From Plantago major (Eukaryota > Streptophyta > Magnoliopsida > Lamiales > Plantaginaceae), in contig CM048840.1 of the NCBI GenBank assembly GCA_026545765.1, positions 57,226,580 to 57,290,579 on the forward strand: 64,000 nt of DNA. Reading direction: 5' to 3'. The position numbers and the translations under genes were made by a program. Shown here one piece after another: positions 34,557 through 45,604 of this stretch; positions within the stretch are counted from its first letter, which is position 1, and each line of letters starts with the position of its first letter. A model generated the notes under the pieces. It saw only the letters and a program-made list of their open reading frames with translations. It was not told where the DNA came from and made no database searches.

Positions 34557-36020
34557 CCTCTCCTAAGCCGATACTAATGATGAAACTCCCGGTATCCTTC
34601 TTCTTTTACGGTAACCCAAAAATAGCATTGACTGTTTCAGGCATGATCTCCTTTTCCCCCCTTCGATAGACCCGTTTATTTGTACTTAACTTTTTGAAAA
34701 ATTTTGACCAAGCAGGGACATCACGGATCATGTCTAGTAAGGGAATGTTGATCTCAACCTTCGACAATCGGTCAAAAAGGGCGTTACCGGCGTTTATGTC
34801 CTTGTCATCAACTTTCTCCTTAAGTCGCCCGAGAAAAGGAACATGAGGAGTAGGGGCCTGTATGGGTTTGGACTTTTATGGAGCTGTGGCTCCCCTCTAT
34901 TCTCCTTAACCCGTGAGCCATCGGAGGCAGCTGGTGGCTCATCCCTGGCACCCGTACCTGTAGTACCTGAAACAGTTGGTAAATCATCAGTAATTTCAAC
35001 AATATTTGGTTTAGTTACCTTTCCGATTCGCAGCGCCGCAAAGCCATATTCTTCCTGATCAGCTGCGTCCTGTCTGTCTACACTAGCACTGAGTTGTGCT
35101 GCCAAAAAGACGATCTCATTAGTTGTTTCACTGATAGCTTCAATCCTGGAATCAGTCTCTGCTTGTTCGGTGCTGGTTGTTGTAAACACTTTTGACATAG
35201 TAGTCATGGCCTCCCGAATCTCACCATCTAGATCTGGCGTCAGAATATCAGGATCTGTTTCCACACCTTTGCTCGAAAAACTCTCTCCGGTCTGCTCAAT
35301 TCGGCTATCTTCTCATCAATGTTGAGAATTTCACAATAGGGCTCAAAGTCTGGCTCAACCGGCGGCAACCTTGTTCTCTTGGCTTGCACTGGGGCCCGCA
35401 CCTTGCGATTTGAAGTATTGGCTAGCATATTGAACACCTCTTTGAGCTCAGCAGGTGTTTTACTTCCAATTCCACCACTAACAATATCAACCGACTCCTG
35501 GCATGGCTCGGTCAGACCATCATAGAAGTGCATTGCCAAGTCGGCATCCCAGAATCTATGGTTAGGGCATTTATACTTAGCTTCCTTAAATCGGTCCCAA
35601 GCCTCATGGAACGGCTCGTCCCAAGCCTCATGGAATGGCTCATTCCAAGCCTGTGTAAACCCAGTAATGTTCTTCTTGAGCTCCACCAATTTGTGATATG
35701 GTAGATACTCATTCATAAACTCGGCCGTCACTTCTTGCCAAGTTTTCAGCGAATCAGGTTCACATTCGGCCAACCACCGTTTTGCCCCTCCAATCAGAGT
35801 GAAAGGGAATAAACGTCTGCGGAGTTTGCAATCATCCAATCCCCTATGAGGGATGTCTGAAACCGCATAATCGAAGCACCTCAGGAAATCAAATACATCC
35901 TCATCCGTACCCCCATAGAAGCGGGGTAGGCGGTCCAGGTCTTCTTCTGTAACTTTGTACTAACGAGTAACTCCTTCCAGGAAAATTGCAAGTTTCCTGC
36001 TCACAAAAGCTGATTTGTAA
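34557..36020 (-). pseudogene. Element C gag and protease N-terminal part
   Basis: Gag starts near 36020-36035 (MRAVYKSAFVSRKL). A TAG follows GVTR, then LDRLPRFYGGTDED, the capsid motif GAKRWLAECEPDS and a long spacer. Frames change at about 35250 and 34790. The region just before element D reads GSFIISIGLGEDH, which joins to VAKAMLDNGAS at 16850. Relative to B, C's gag has a 24-base tandem duplication near 35594-35645 that repeats DEPFHEAW. Confidence 0.88.
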
Positions 36021-36238
36021 ACTGCCCTCATTGTCGCCATGGCCCTAATATTATGTTGCCATAGAACCACAACACCAGAACTACGCAAACGTAGGCCCCC
36101 GTTAGTTAAAACAAGCACTCAAGACGAAAAATGCAGATTTAACAAAGGAAAAAAGACTAACAAAAACAAAAGCTAGAAAAAGAAAATAAAAACAAAAATA
36201 CTGTAACTAAAATTCGTAAACTTAACAAAGGAGTTAAG

Positions 36239-36256
36239 TCCCTGGCAGCGGCGCCA
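36239..36256 (-). promoter_or_regulatory. Element C primer-binding site
   Basis: Minus-strand TGGCGCCGCTGCCAGGGA, a tRNA-Asp-type primer site with one change from B's copy, 6 bases inside the LTR. Confidence 0.87.
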
Positions 36257-36262
36257 AAAACT

Positions 36263-37681
36263 TAATGTCTCAAGTCAAAGTTCTAAATTTAGTTAAAGCC
36301 AAGAGTTAATCCTCAACACTACGAAAACCTGTAGTGTAGTGGAGTTAACCTCGAGGTCGGTCTCTAGGGACATAACTAAGCTGAGCTTCAGTTTACGAAT
36401 AAAAGTAACAATATGAAAAGCAGTAAATGTTGGTTTGCTTCGGCAGCGAGATGATATACTAATGTAAATAACTACTTGCAATGCTAGAAACCGAATTATC
36501 ACTAACGAGATTGAAGTATGAATGGGGAAATTATGGAGTGGTAACGTAAACAAGCTAGCTAGCAGGATATATATGATTCACGGGATTGACTACGCAAGTT
36601 GTCACAGTCTTGAGTTCAAAAACGAATAGCACCAATGAAGGCGTCAGTTTCACTGGGCTACAATCAATTTGACTAACCTACCATCACCGTTTGCAACTAA
36701 CTGTTAAATCAAGCAAGACGAAAGACATTTGAGTGTATTGATTAAATGCCTAATCTAACAGTGATTTTGTCTAGGAGATCATCAAACGTGATAGCAGGAA
36801 TAGTAATTGATCTAAAAAACACAAGTAGTCGAATTTTGATGCACTTCGAATCACGTAAACCCTAGCTAGCGTGCATTGAATCAGTCACCAACCCATAATA
36901 GGGGTGTTTAGCTACTCATGACAAGCGAAAGCATAATCATACTATCAATAAACATAATCTCAAGCACAAAACAGAGATTCGAATGGATTGATACAATTTT
37001 ACATTTCGTTGTCACAAACCCTAGGTAGAACTTGTAGAACGAAAACGAATCGATGCCAAAGTTGTGTAGATAATCTCCCAATCAACGACAATCTTCGAAT
37101 TACAAGGGAAAACGGTTCAATTACCTCAAATTGGGTAATTGCCTTGAAAACTAGGTCTAGCTCTCGAGCAAGGTGTTGTTCTTGACAATAGAATGAATAT
37201 CTCTCAAGTAATTTTGTCTTGTTATAAGTAATAGAAAGTAGAAAAAACCAAGTCTAATCGAATTAGGAAAGAAATCGCAGGAAAGCGGCAGAAAAAGAAA
37301 TCGGCCGCCAAGAAGAAAGACGCATCGCCATGATTCTGATGTAATGTAAGTTCTTGGTACGCCAGCTTAATAATCGGCCGCCGCTTTTCTTCCGATGACC
37401 GTTTTGCCCTTTTGACGTCTTTTGACTCCAATTCATGATATTTTGGCCTTCCCGCTCCACTTCTAGCATCCATACGAGGCATTGGAACTCCATATCTTGT
37501 AGATGCATATAAAACACACCTTTTTGCCTTCAATTAGTGTGGTTTTATCCAAATACCTACAAAACACACAAAGTACAAAACAAATAAAAATACTCTAGGA
37601 AAACTAAATAAAACTATACTCAAGGATGACAAAAAGACGGTAAAAAAAGACCAAATGAGACGGTATAAAACCGACTCATCA
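36263..37681 (-). repeat. Element C 5' LTR
   Basis: Matches the LTR at 10175-11570 along its length and ends ccgactcatca at 37681. Its inner terminus reads taatgtctc instead of tgatgtgtc. The 16-bp palindrome found at 11270 is degraded here (about 37345-37360). Host sequence follows at 37682. Confidence 0.88.
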
Positions 37682-38311
37682 ATATGCAACAATGACAGGA
37701 AACAATAATCGAACAAAAATTAATGATCCAAAACCAGAAAGTCAGAGACGCAAGATTTTACGTGGTTCGACAATGTCTACGTCCACAGAGATAAACCAAC
37801 AACCTTTATTGAGAAACTAATTTGTGTAACCTTCGGAGCCGTTTGGTATGGTTTATATGATTAAGGTATATTGATTCAATTCAAGATTATATCCCGGAGA
37901 TCTTTACAATTTTCGATGTCCTGTAGAATTATTTATCCGGAGATCTTTACAATTTTCAATTTTTCATTATTTACCTTATTTATATTCGTCATTAATTAAA
38001 AAAACACAAAAATAATAACTAAAGCTAGCCATCATTGTAAGAACAACTGATTTGCAAGAATCCCTGTAAAACTTCCATGGTCTGCAAATTTGAGGAAATG
38101 GAAGAAAATTAAAATCCTTGTCTTTTCTTGTTTGCGTAGAAGTATATCACCTTTTCGTTTGCTATTCTCATTTTGGTAATGGTGGCAGGGGCGGGGTGCA
38201 CGAGGCACGTGCCACCTCTCGATTTTTCAAGTGAAAGTACTATTATACCCCTGTGCAAATGTATTTGAAGTAAATGAACAAATAATTTACACAATAAAAT
38301 TGAGGACTATC

Positions 38312-38400
38312 AATTGTGACCTAGTGGCAATTGGTTTGAGCATAGCTCTCCATCTTTGTTGGTAGGGAGGGTATCGATCCCTATCACCTAACACATTTTA
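38312..38400 (+). repeat. Possible tRNA-derived SINE head
   Basis: Contains tgacctagtggcaattgg followed 40-50 bases later by gggtatcgatccct, resembling the A and B boxes of RNA polymerase III promoters in plant SINEs. No clear 3' tail or target duplication was found. Confidence 0.35.
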
Positions 38401-38859
38401 ATTTCCTTCTCTTTTTCTCCTTTCCTAGTTCATGTGTTCTCTTCTCATTTGATTTCATTTTTAATTTTTAAACATATACTACTTCATATAAATAATTTTT
38501 TTATTGAATTACCTGGTGGGCAACACTGTAACATAACTTTCGTTATTTTTTTCCTTTACCCACTGTCGGAGTGCTATCTTGTAGCGCAGATACTGATCTC
38601 AGGATAAAAGTAAAAAATCATTTAATCTGCCTTTCCAGATTTATATCCACCCAACTTGGAAAATATTAGAATCTGAGATTAATACCGGGTCGTCAATAAT
38701 TAGTCTTGATGACCATGCAAAATGTAAGTCGTAGAGAAACGAAAGATTATTGCGTATTAGGTGGTCTAATGCCCCATAAACTGCCATATTAGGGGTTAGA
38801 GAATGACTCATTCTTGTATAATAAAACTACCTAGAACTCCTAATATGAGGAAACTTAAT

Positions 38860-38992
38860 TAGGCTCTGTTCTCTTCGTCTGAACAAAAATAAACATAATT
38901 GATCTGAACTGAATCTATAGTATAAAAAAGACCAAGCAAATCTGAACTAAATTGAATTGAAATTAGTGATTTTTCAGAATAGAATAAAGCGT
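38860..38992. repeat. Possible hAT-type MITE remnant
   Basis: An AT-rich 130-bp stretch with gaactgaat/gaactaaattgaattg words. Its ends are loosely inverted (ggctctgttct on the left, agaataaagcg on the right), a style seen in some plant hAT-like MITEs. I could not establish a clean target duplication. Confidence 0.3.
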
Positions 38993-39451
38993 AGTTAGAT
39001 GCCTAACAAATTCTTCAGCTTTTCATCTCTCGAATTTGATCACCACCGTTAAAAATTTTCATATTTTTCTGAGCCATTCAACAATTCATAACATTGTTGC
39101 AACTTGACAATCACCAACACCAGACTCAAAGTATGGAACAATAATTTTCAAGTCTGACATAATATTTTTCTTTTTCTTTTTTTGTCTTTTCATAAAGACT
39201 CCTTCATCTTCCTTATCATGATTTGCAGCGAAGTGACAAGTGAACTTTATTAATTATATTTTCTAAGTTATCACTTAGATTTTGTTTTAATAAGAAGACA
39301 AATAATGAGACAATATTTAGTCTCTCATTTTTCTTAGATATTAGGGTGTAACCACTACTACATATGTGGTGGAGTTGGAATAAATTACTGGAATCTTAAA
39401 ACATGGTGTAACAACATGATTTTTTTTGTTGGCATCCAGTCCGGTTCAATA

Positions 39452-40080
39452 ATGGGGGGTTGCCTATTCTCTCATTTGAGTTGCAATGATGGAAATTGCG
39501 AGACTACAAGGAAATATGATAGTGTTGAAGCTCCAACTCTGGGAGTCAGTTCAGGTAAACGGCGTTGTTCTTGTAAATACTGATGAGGCGGGAACGTAAG
39601 TTGTCCGTGAAAAATTAATATTTTCTTTTCCGGAGTGATGGACCGAGAAGCACTATACCATTGACTGCGATTGCAAAGTTCAGTAAATTTGTTGCAAAGC
39701 TTCCACCTGGGTCGGGACTTGGTTCGCAGCTTGCATCAGCAAGAATGATTGAAGACAAGTCATTCATGCTTTCTGATGAATGGTGGAGAATAAGTGATAT
39801 AAATTGTATATTTGATGTTCTGCATATTACTATTGCTTATAGTTTAAACAAATCAAGTTACTCTTTTAACCTTGTTTTGCATATTACTATTTACATATAG
39901 TTTTAATTGCCCAAAGTATGGTTTTGATTTCATATATTACAGTTTTAACATATTCAGTGTATGTTTTTAGCAGGTGCTGATGATCTCATATCTCTGAAAG
40001 TTCTCACTGCAGTAACACGGGAAGAGTTACTAGATGTGTATAAAAGGCACTCAAATGAACTTGGATTCTCTGTCAAGAAG
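39452..40080 (+). pseudogene. Unidentified host gene, left-hand exon-like segments
   Basis: Three open, codon-like stretches separated by intron-like sequence. The first starts at an ATG at 39452 (MGGCLFSHLSC) and stays open to a possible donor at about 39554. The second is about 39635-39790 (AKLPPGSGLGSQLASARM). The third follows a gtttttagcag acceptor at 39974 and reads LTAVTREELLDVYKRH to 40080, where the CACTA element begins. I do not recognise the family. Splice sites of the first two pieces are weak, so this could also be a retained fragment. Confidence 0.35.
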
Positions 40081-40093
40081 TGTTCAAAAAGAT

Positions 40094-40215
40094 AGTTTAT
40101 CCGTCACTAAATCGCGACGGATTTAGCGATGGATAAACCATTGACTTTTCTGATTTTTTTTTAAATTATAAATTTAATGAATTTTAGCGATGGATACTTT
40201 ATCCGTCGCTAAATT
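40094..40215. repeat. Left subterminal repeats of the CACTA element
   Basis: Repeated words tttatccgtc, tagcgacgg/tagcgatgg and their complements, at about 40094-40135 and 40186-40212. They mirror those at the right end. Confidence 0.7.
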
Positions 40216-40770
40216 GAGCAGATTTTGAATTTATTTTTTTAAAATTTTGATGCCTGTTTTCATATTTCACCTGTTTCACAAATATAATGTCCGATAGTAA
40301 ATCCAGAATAATGAAATTGTTTTAATTAAACAGAAATCATTCGATAAAATACAAATTATCTGTAATAAAATGAAATATCCGTACATATGCTAAAACAAGA
40401 GGTCAAGTGGCAGAAAAACAGAAGTTCAAAACGAAATATCTAGGAGAAGCATAACAAAAATGTATCAAGGCTAAGAAGATGTTGTTTTCTTCTTGAATTG
40501 ACAGCTCCCGAATGTCGATCCTCCTCACCACCTCAGCCTGAAATCGTAAAGTGCATACCATGAGTTATGGATGAAAAATTACGCATACTACACAAATGGT
40601 GACTAACATATCACCCACATATAGTGTCTAACATACCACTCATATTGTCCTAAAAGCACAATTGTGACTAACATATCACCCAAGTTAAGTCTCACATATA
40701 GTGGCTAACATACTACTCACAAATAAAGCACAAACATATAAAGAGGAATGATCATATTATCACAAATAAG
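40216..40770 (-). other. CACTA interior, downstream part
   Basis: AT-rich. On the minus strand a possible acceptor (tttcag) near 40540 opens a short stretch reading AEVVRRIDIRELSIQEENN, which may be a last exon of the internal gene. A degenerate repeat of tgactaacatatcacc-type words runs from about 40590 to 40740. Confidence 0.35.
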
Positions 40771-40794
40771 ATACGAATATATACACTAACCTAG

Positions 40795-41910
40795 AGATGA
40801 TTCCGTCTATATTCAAGCATGTGATATGAACTTTCAAATAATCGAAAGTTCCTCATCCTCTCAATGGTCATGTCAAAATCCTCATCATCTTCATCATCCA
40901 TTTCTTTCACAGCATTGGTTTTAGCCATGTTTGCATCTTCATCGGCCTTCATTTCTGCCTCCAATGCTCTATCGAAAGCAGAAAAACCTGTCCACAGGTC
41001 TGCATAGGAGAGCGTATCGCAATTTCTACATACATAAAAAAAAAAAATTGAGGTTAAATATTACTTGTGCTAAATTAACTACAAAATACAGTTTACATGT
41101 TAGAAATGAAATCACCACTAAGAAAGACGAAGTATACCTACTCGGCAGAACTCCAATGATACTACAATGAATCGGGTGGAGGCGGCAATGGTGTACGCGA
41201 CTATGGTGGAGAAACCTTCATTTCATCATCTTCATCATCCATTTCTTTCACAGCATTGGTTTTAGCCATGTTTGCATCTTCATCGGCCTTCATTTCTGCC
41301 TCCAATGCTCTATCGAAAGCAGAAAAACCTGTCCACAGGTCTGCATAGGAGAGCGTATCGCAATTTCTACATACATAAAAAAAAAAATTGAGGTTAAATA
41401 TTACTTGTGCTAAATTAACTACAAAATACAGTTTACATGTTAGAAATGAAATCACCACTAAGAAAGACGAAGTATACCTACTCGGCAGAACTCCAATGAT
41501 ACTCCAATGAATCGGGTGGAGGCGGCAATGGTGTACGCGACTATGGTGGAGAAACCTTCATTTCATCATCTTCATCATCCATTTCTTTCCCAGCATTGGT
41601 TTTAGCCATGTTTGCATCTTCATTGGCCCTCATTTCTGCCTCCAATGCTCTATCGAAAGCAGAAAAACCTGTCCACATGTCTGCATAGGAGAGCGTATCG
41701 CAATTTCTACATACAAAAAAAAAACCCGAGGTTAAATATTAATTGTGCTAAATTAACTACAAAATACAGTTTACATGTTAGAAATGAAATCACTACTAAG
41801 AAAGACAAAGTATACTTACTCGGCAGAACTCCAATGACACTCCAATGAATCGGGTGGAGGCGGCAATGGTGTAGGCGACGGCGGATGACGCGACGAAGGA
41901 GGAGAAGTCA
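40795..41910 (-). CDS. Small two-exon gene inside the CACTA element
   Basis: Minus strand. Exon 1 starts at an ATG at 41910 (MTSPPSSRHPPSPTPLPPPP) and ends ...SSA plus two bases at a donor GTAAGTATAC near 41822. After an intron ending in a T-rich tract and TATGTAG, exon 2 begins in the matching phase (NCDTLSYADLWTGF), passes an acidic segment (EMDDEDDED), and ends HMLEYRRNHL then TAG near 40798. The intact version would be about 108 residues. Because the exon 1-intron-exon 2 unit is triplicated, the copies in between fuse exon 2 to a second exon 1 across an in-frame TAG. I recognise no domain. Confidence 0.45.
40898..41900. repeat. Triplicated about 340-bp tandem repeat covering exon 1-intron-exon 2
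   Basis: The word atttcttt(c)cagcattgg starts at 40900, 41241 and 41581, periods of 341 and 340 bases, and the units are almost identical. Each unit carries the splice donor, intron, acceptor and start of exon 2. The 41241 and 40900 units differ by few bases, suggesting recent unequal crossing-over. Confidence 0.88.
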
Positions 41911-41929
41911 TCCTTGAAGAATCAATTAA

Positions 41930-43078
41930 TGATGTGCTCAAATTACTACTTAGAAAACAAGTAGAAAGCAATTGTTGTAAACAGACAATGCTAACCACGG
42001 AATCATTCGCTAAGGAACTAATTAAGCTTCCACAACGAGTTGAGAGCAAACAGTTACTTGTGTAAACAAATGAAGGATTTGAGTTTAAATACTTTCTGAA
42101 CTAGAAATCAGATAAAGCAATGTAAAGGTTAAAATCAATGAGATAGAGGGAACACAACAGTTATGATCGAGTAATGTTAATTTACTCTAGGGAAATCGTT
42201 CATACTTATCACACGGTCGGTGTACATAAATCGATCAATCCAACCTCAACCAATCGTCATTTCAATGTTTTGAACTAGAGTAATCGTGGGTCGTCAATCC
42301 ACGATCCTTAACCGAAAACTATTTAGAAAAGCTTGAACTAGCGAATTGGATTGATAGTTTTTACGAAGATTTTGAACTAGACGAACCTATATGAACGAAT
42401 CCTACCCCTAGAAGCGAATACGCAAAACCGTCACATAACTACCGTGTTCGGAGTGTTTTAGCTACTCATAGTAGAAGCAAAGACCAAAGACTTCAAAGTA
42501 TTGCATATGATAAACACAGACATGTTGATAATCGCACGCAAGCTCATACAATTCGATAAACAATAACAACACGAATCGCAGAGATAAACGATAGAGAATT
42601 ATCAAATATACCAGGAATTGGATATCAATCCTTCAACAATGATGAAAATCAAGCTCCAATAATGTCTCAATGTCAAAATATGAATATGGAGCTTTTTCTA
42701 AGAACTAATAAGGAACAGAACTAATAAGGAGAACAGAACGCTGGAAGCCGACTCTCACCGCGGCGAGCCTTCTTAATCGAACTTATATAACTCTCGGCAA
42801 ATCTCGCCGCGGCGAGCGACTCCAAAATAGCTTCTCTTCGCCTCTTAGTACAAAATGATGGCGACTTCAATGGTACTCCCAAATCAAGACTTCTCCACTC
42901 GAACCAAGTCTCGTAAAGTCATCTTTTACTCCGAAATGCACCAAGAAGTCAAAAACCTACAGAAACACAAACAAATACCAAACATAAAAACGCACAAAAA
43001 CACTATAAAACTAAAGATAAAGACCAACAAAGACCGCTAAAAAGAACTAGATGAGACTCTAAATTATCGTCTCATTAA
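41930..43078 (-). repeat. Element H 3' LTR
   Basis: Bounded by tgatgtgctc and cgtctcatta (terminal ca changed to ta). A perfect CTCGCCGCGGCGAG lies at 42803-42816 and a decayed one at 42754-42767. The telo-box-like aaccct is weakened here (ccctagaagcg, about 42404). Confidence 0.88.
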
Positions 43079-44486
43079 ACTCCCTAAACCGAACCTTTGC
43101 TTGTCCTCGAGCAAACAAACAATCCTAGACACAAACTAGACTCGAAACCACGAAGACAAACAATGAGTCAAGGTCCCAAGCGACCGAATCCACCATTGTA
43201 AACAGTAAGTCCACGAGATGCAAAAATTTTGTTTTCAAGCTAACTTTGGCAAAACAGTGTACAGAAAATCAAACACAATTCTCAGATAAATAACACTTAA
43301 GTTTAGCTTGCTAATCCCTCACAGATGAATGCAGTATATCTCTCACTCTCTTGGAAGTATCCAAATGGGGTATAAACTCAAAAAGTAAACTGGGAAGGTG
43401 ACTTGCGTCACAAAGATGCCTAAACTTTCTGATGCTATAGTACTAGTCTCATTAGATCGAAAGGGACTTAACAGGCGACTCATATTTCCAGAAAAACAAA
43501 AGCTGAAACTGCTCCTCTTAATCGTGTCAAACAACTCAAATCTCAATCAACTTCTTCAATGTATATTTAGTGCATGTTCTCATTAGGCTCTTTTAATCTC
43601 AATTTTTTGATAGGTGCTATTTTACAGATAGCATGCACTTTTGTGCGTGTCAGTTTGGTTTACGCGCCATCAACCTCACGGACATGTAGCCTTTCAGACA
43701 CGCCTAACACGGCCAACGGTGATCAACCAAGACCATAGATCCACCCCGAGACTCAAATTCAAAATCTTAGGGAGCAGTAAACAGACTTTTCAGCAATAAC
43801 GTGAGATAGTTCAGAGTAGTCGCAAGATAACAATTCTCTCCCCAAACCTGTTCCTTGGAGCAGGGGCAAGAGTATTAAAAGATGAAGTATGCCGTTCGTC
43901 ATCCCTAACGAGACTAAGTACACATAAGTATGAAAAGGCTCAAGCAATTCGTAAAAAACTTGCACAACCCAGAAATCACACAATGCATTTGCCGGTACAA
44001 GATTTTTTCATCGGCTCTTAGGCTTCTCACAGGCTTTTGGACTAAAGAGCTATACAAGCTTGCTATTTAAAAGAGAAACGACTTTGCGAGATTTAAAATC
44101 CACTATCCTACTTCCAGCTAGTCATCAAACAAAACGTAAGCAGCAGGTGGATTTATCATCTACAATGGATGTTCGATTTGGTAAAAGACTCAGACTCACC
44201 ACAAGAAAAAAGAAAAATACTAACACCTAAACTGTACTCAACTGGTTAAAGAATGAACAACTAACATAGAAAGGTGGCTAACATATACCACTTGAACAGA
44301 ATACATAAAAGTAAAAAATAAAAATAAAACAGAGTACGAAATATAGTACAAATGATGAGACAACTTAAGCTAGAGATGCAGTCGAAACCTCCCCAAACCT
44401 ACACAAGTGCTAGTCCCTAGCAATGAAAAGTGTAAGAAAACGACTGCATAGAGTGACCAACCATAGTGTTGTCTCGGCGAGGATGA
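43079..44486 (-). other. Element H 3' untranslated region
   Basis: Non-coding. Polypurine tract 43079-43090 (one base changed), hairpin tttgcttgtcctcgagcaaa at 43096-43115, hairpin tgcacttttgtgcg at 43634-43647, and further CCCCAAACC tracts at about 43842 and 44392. It is co-linear with the other Athila 3' regions. Confidence 0.75.
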
Positions 44487-45604
44487 TCATGTGGATCCAG
44501 AAGGTCCTCCACCAAACTGTTGCGTCCAGAAATCCTGCTGCTCCTTCCATAGTGCCTCCTGCCTCGGTAGGCGCTCAATCTCACGCTTCTCGGGCCTCTG
44601 CGTGCCTATCTCTCTCCTCCTTCCGCTGGTAGTGCTCCTCAATGTGGGAGTACTGGTCCTCGATCCTGGCATAGTGTGGTCCTGCCCAATCCTGGAACTG
44701 TGCCGTCATCTGGTCAAAGTAGGTGGAGAAATCAGTGGGGCCAGTCTGCGCAGGTCCAGTGCCCTCAGCTTCCCCAGCAACATGGATGGGTTGTCGGCCA
44801 AGGATGACTCTGGCGCTGGCGGACTTGAAGGCACCCTTTGGTTTGTCAGTGCGCTGGATCCCAGGTACCCGGTGCGATTGGCATATGCTGGTGATGAGGC
44901 AGGAAAAATCGAGGAGACTCCCCTTAACCTTTCGGGACAGAGCCTCAGCAAGAATGATATTCGGTGCATCAACAAACTACCCGATCATGATAGATCAGAT
45001 AAGGTGGGCTGTGGGAGGTGTCAGGGTCACATTGTACTGGACCAAATGTTGCCAGAGGCGAACCTCTGGTTTGAGAGTGTGTGGCAATGGTGGTTTTGGT
45101 CCTGTGGTCCTCCGGGTTGAGATTAGGTAGGATTACGAACTCGACCAAGTCCCTCTCAAACTGCTTGTTGTGCAGATTGTCACCCCAATGGCTATAACGG
45201 TCGTCCCCTGACTGGTACTGCTTGGACTGGAGGAAGCCTTGGATACTATCCCTGGAAAACGAAATCCAGACCCCTCGGATTGTCATTACCCCATCCGACA
45301 AGTTGTAGAGGCTGATGTAGAAGTCCCGAACCAGCTTCGGGTCATATGGCAGCTGCTTTCCAAAAAGCTTTTCCCAACCTAAATGCCTAATCTTTGCCCA
45401 GACTCGAGCATAAACATCATCCTCCATCTCATCAAGATCCAATCCCCTCTCGGGCCAAGCTTTCCTAGGCTCTGCCTCCATAAAAACCTTGCCATTCATT
45501 GACAGGTGGGAGAACTCATCCTCGGGGCCTCTCTGTTCTGCTGCGCTACTGGTCTTGCCACTATGGCGTTTGCTTCCTGTGGCTCTACGAGACATGATGC
45601 CCAC
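44487..45604 (-). pseudogene. Element H second ORF (plant-transposon/ATHILA ORF-1-like)
   Basis: Starts at an ATG at 45595 (MSRRATGSKRHSGK). The body has a charged N-terminus, then WAKIRHLGWEKLFGKQLPYD, LVRDFYISLYNLSDGVM, ISFSRDSIQGFL and a WGDNLHNKQFERDL block, resembling the family annotated as putative plant transposon protein or ATHILA ORF-1. After a frameshift near 45100 it ends in a Glu/Arg-rich, probably coiled-coil C-terminus (EALWKEQQDFW). I see no signal peptide or membrane helix, so it is not a typical envelope. It sits where an RT-integrase block would be expected. Confidence 0.75.

Larger units (their letters stand above)
10175..37681 (-). mobile_element. Element C: Athila-lineage retrotransposon split by element D
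   Basis: On the minus strand: 5' LTR 36263-37681, primer site, gag 34794-36020, protease, RT/RNase H, integrase, 3' region and 3' LTR 10175-11570. Element D (16856-34551) interrupts the protease. Removing D and one copy of gtggt restores a continuous frame (...GEDHVAKAMLDNGASI), which confirms that both halves belong together. It shares its left LTR with B. Many frameshifts make it inactive. Its 5' LTR has TA instead of TG at one terminus (36263). Confidence 0.9.
37682..39451. other. Host intergenic DNA with minor repeats
   Basis: AT-rich sequence without a supportable gene. Near 37755-37790 there is an acgtggttcgac...tacgtccac stretch of the sort often seen in plant dispersed repeats. A SINE-like segment and a MITE-like segment are listed separately. 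At 39304-39330 a short atgagacaatatttagtctctcat resembles the LTR start of the Athila elements. Confidence 0.5.

Noticed and set aside
39974-40080. FAR1/FHY3-type gene for the ELGFSVKK-containing exon
   Set aside because: The match is a few residues only; the upstream and downstream pieces show no FAR1 zinc-finger or MULE-transposase motif.
40931-41848. Plus-strand open frames across the CACTA triplication
   Set aside because: They are shadows of the minus-strand exons, which have matched splice sites and phase.
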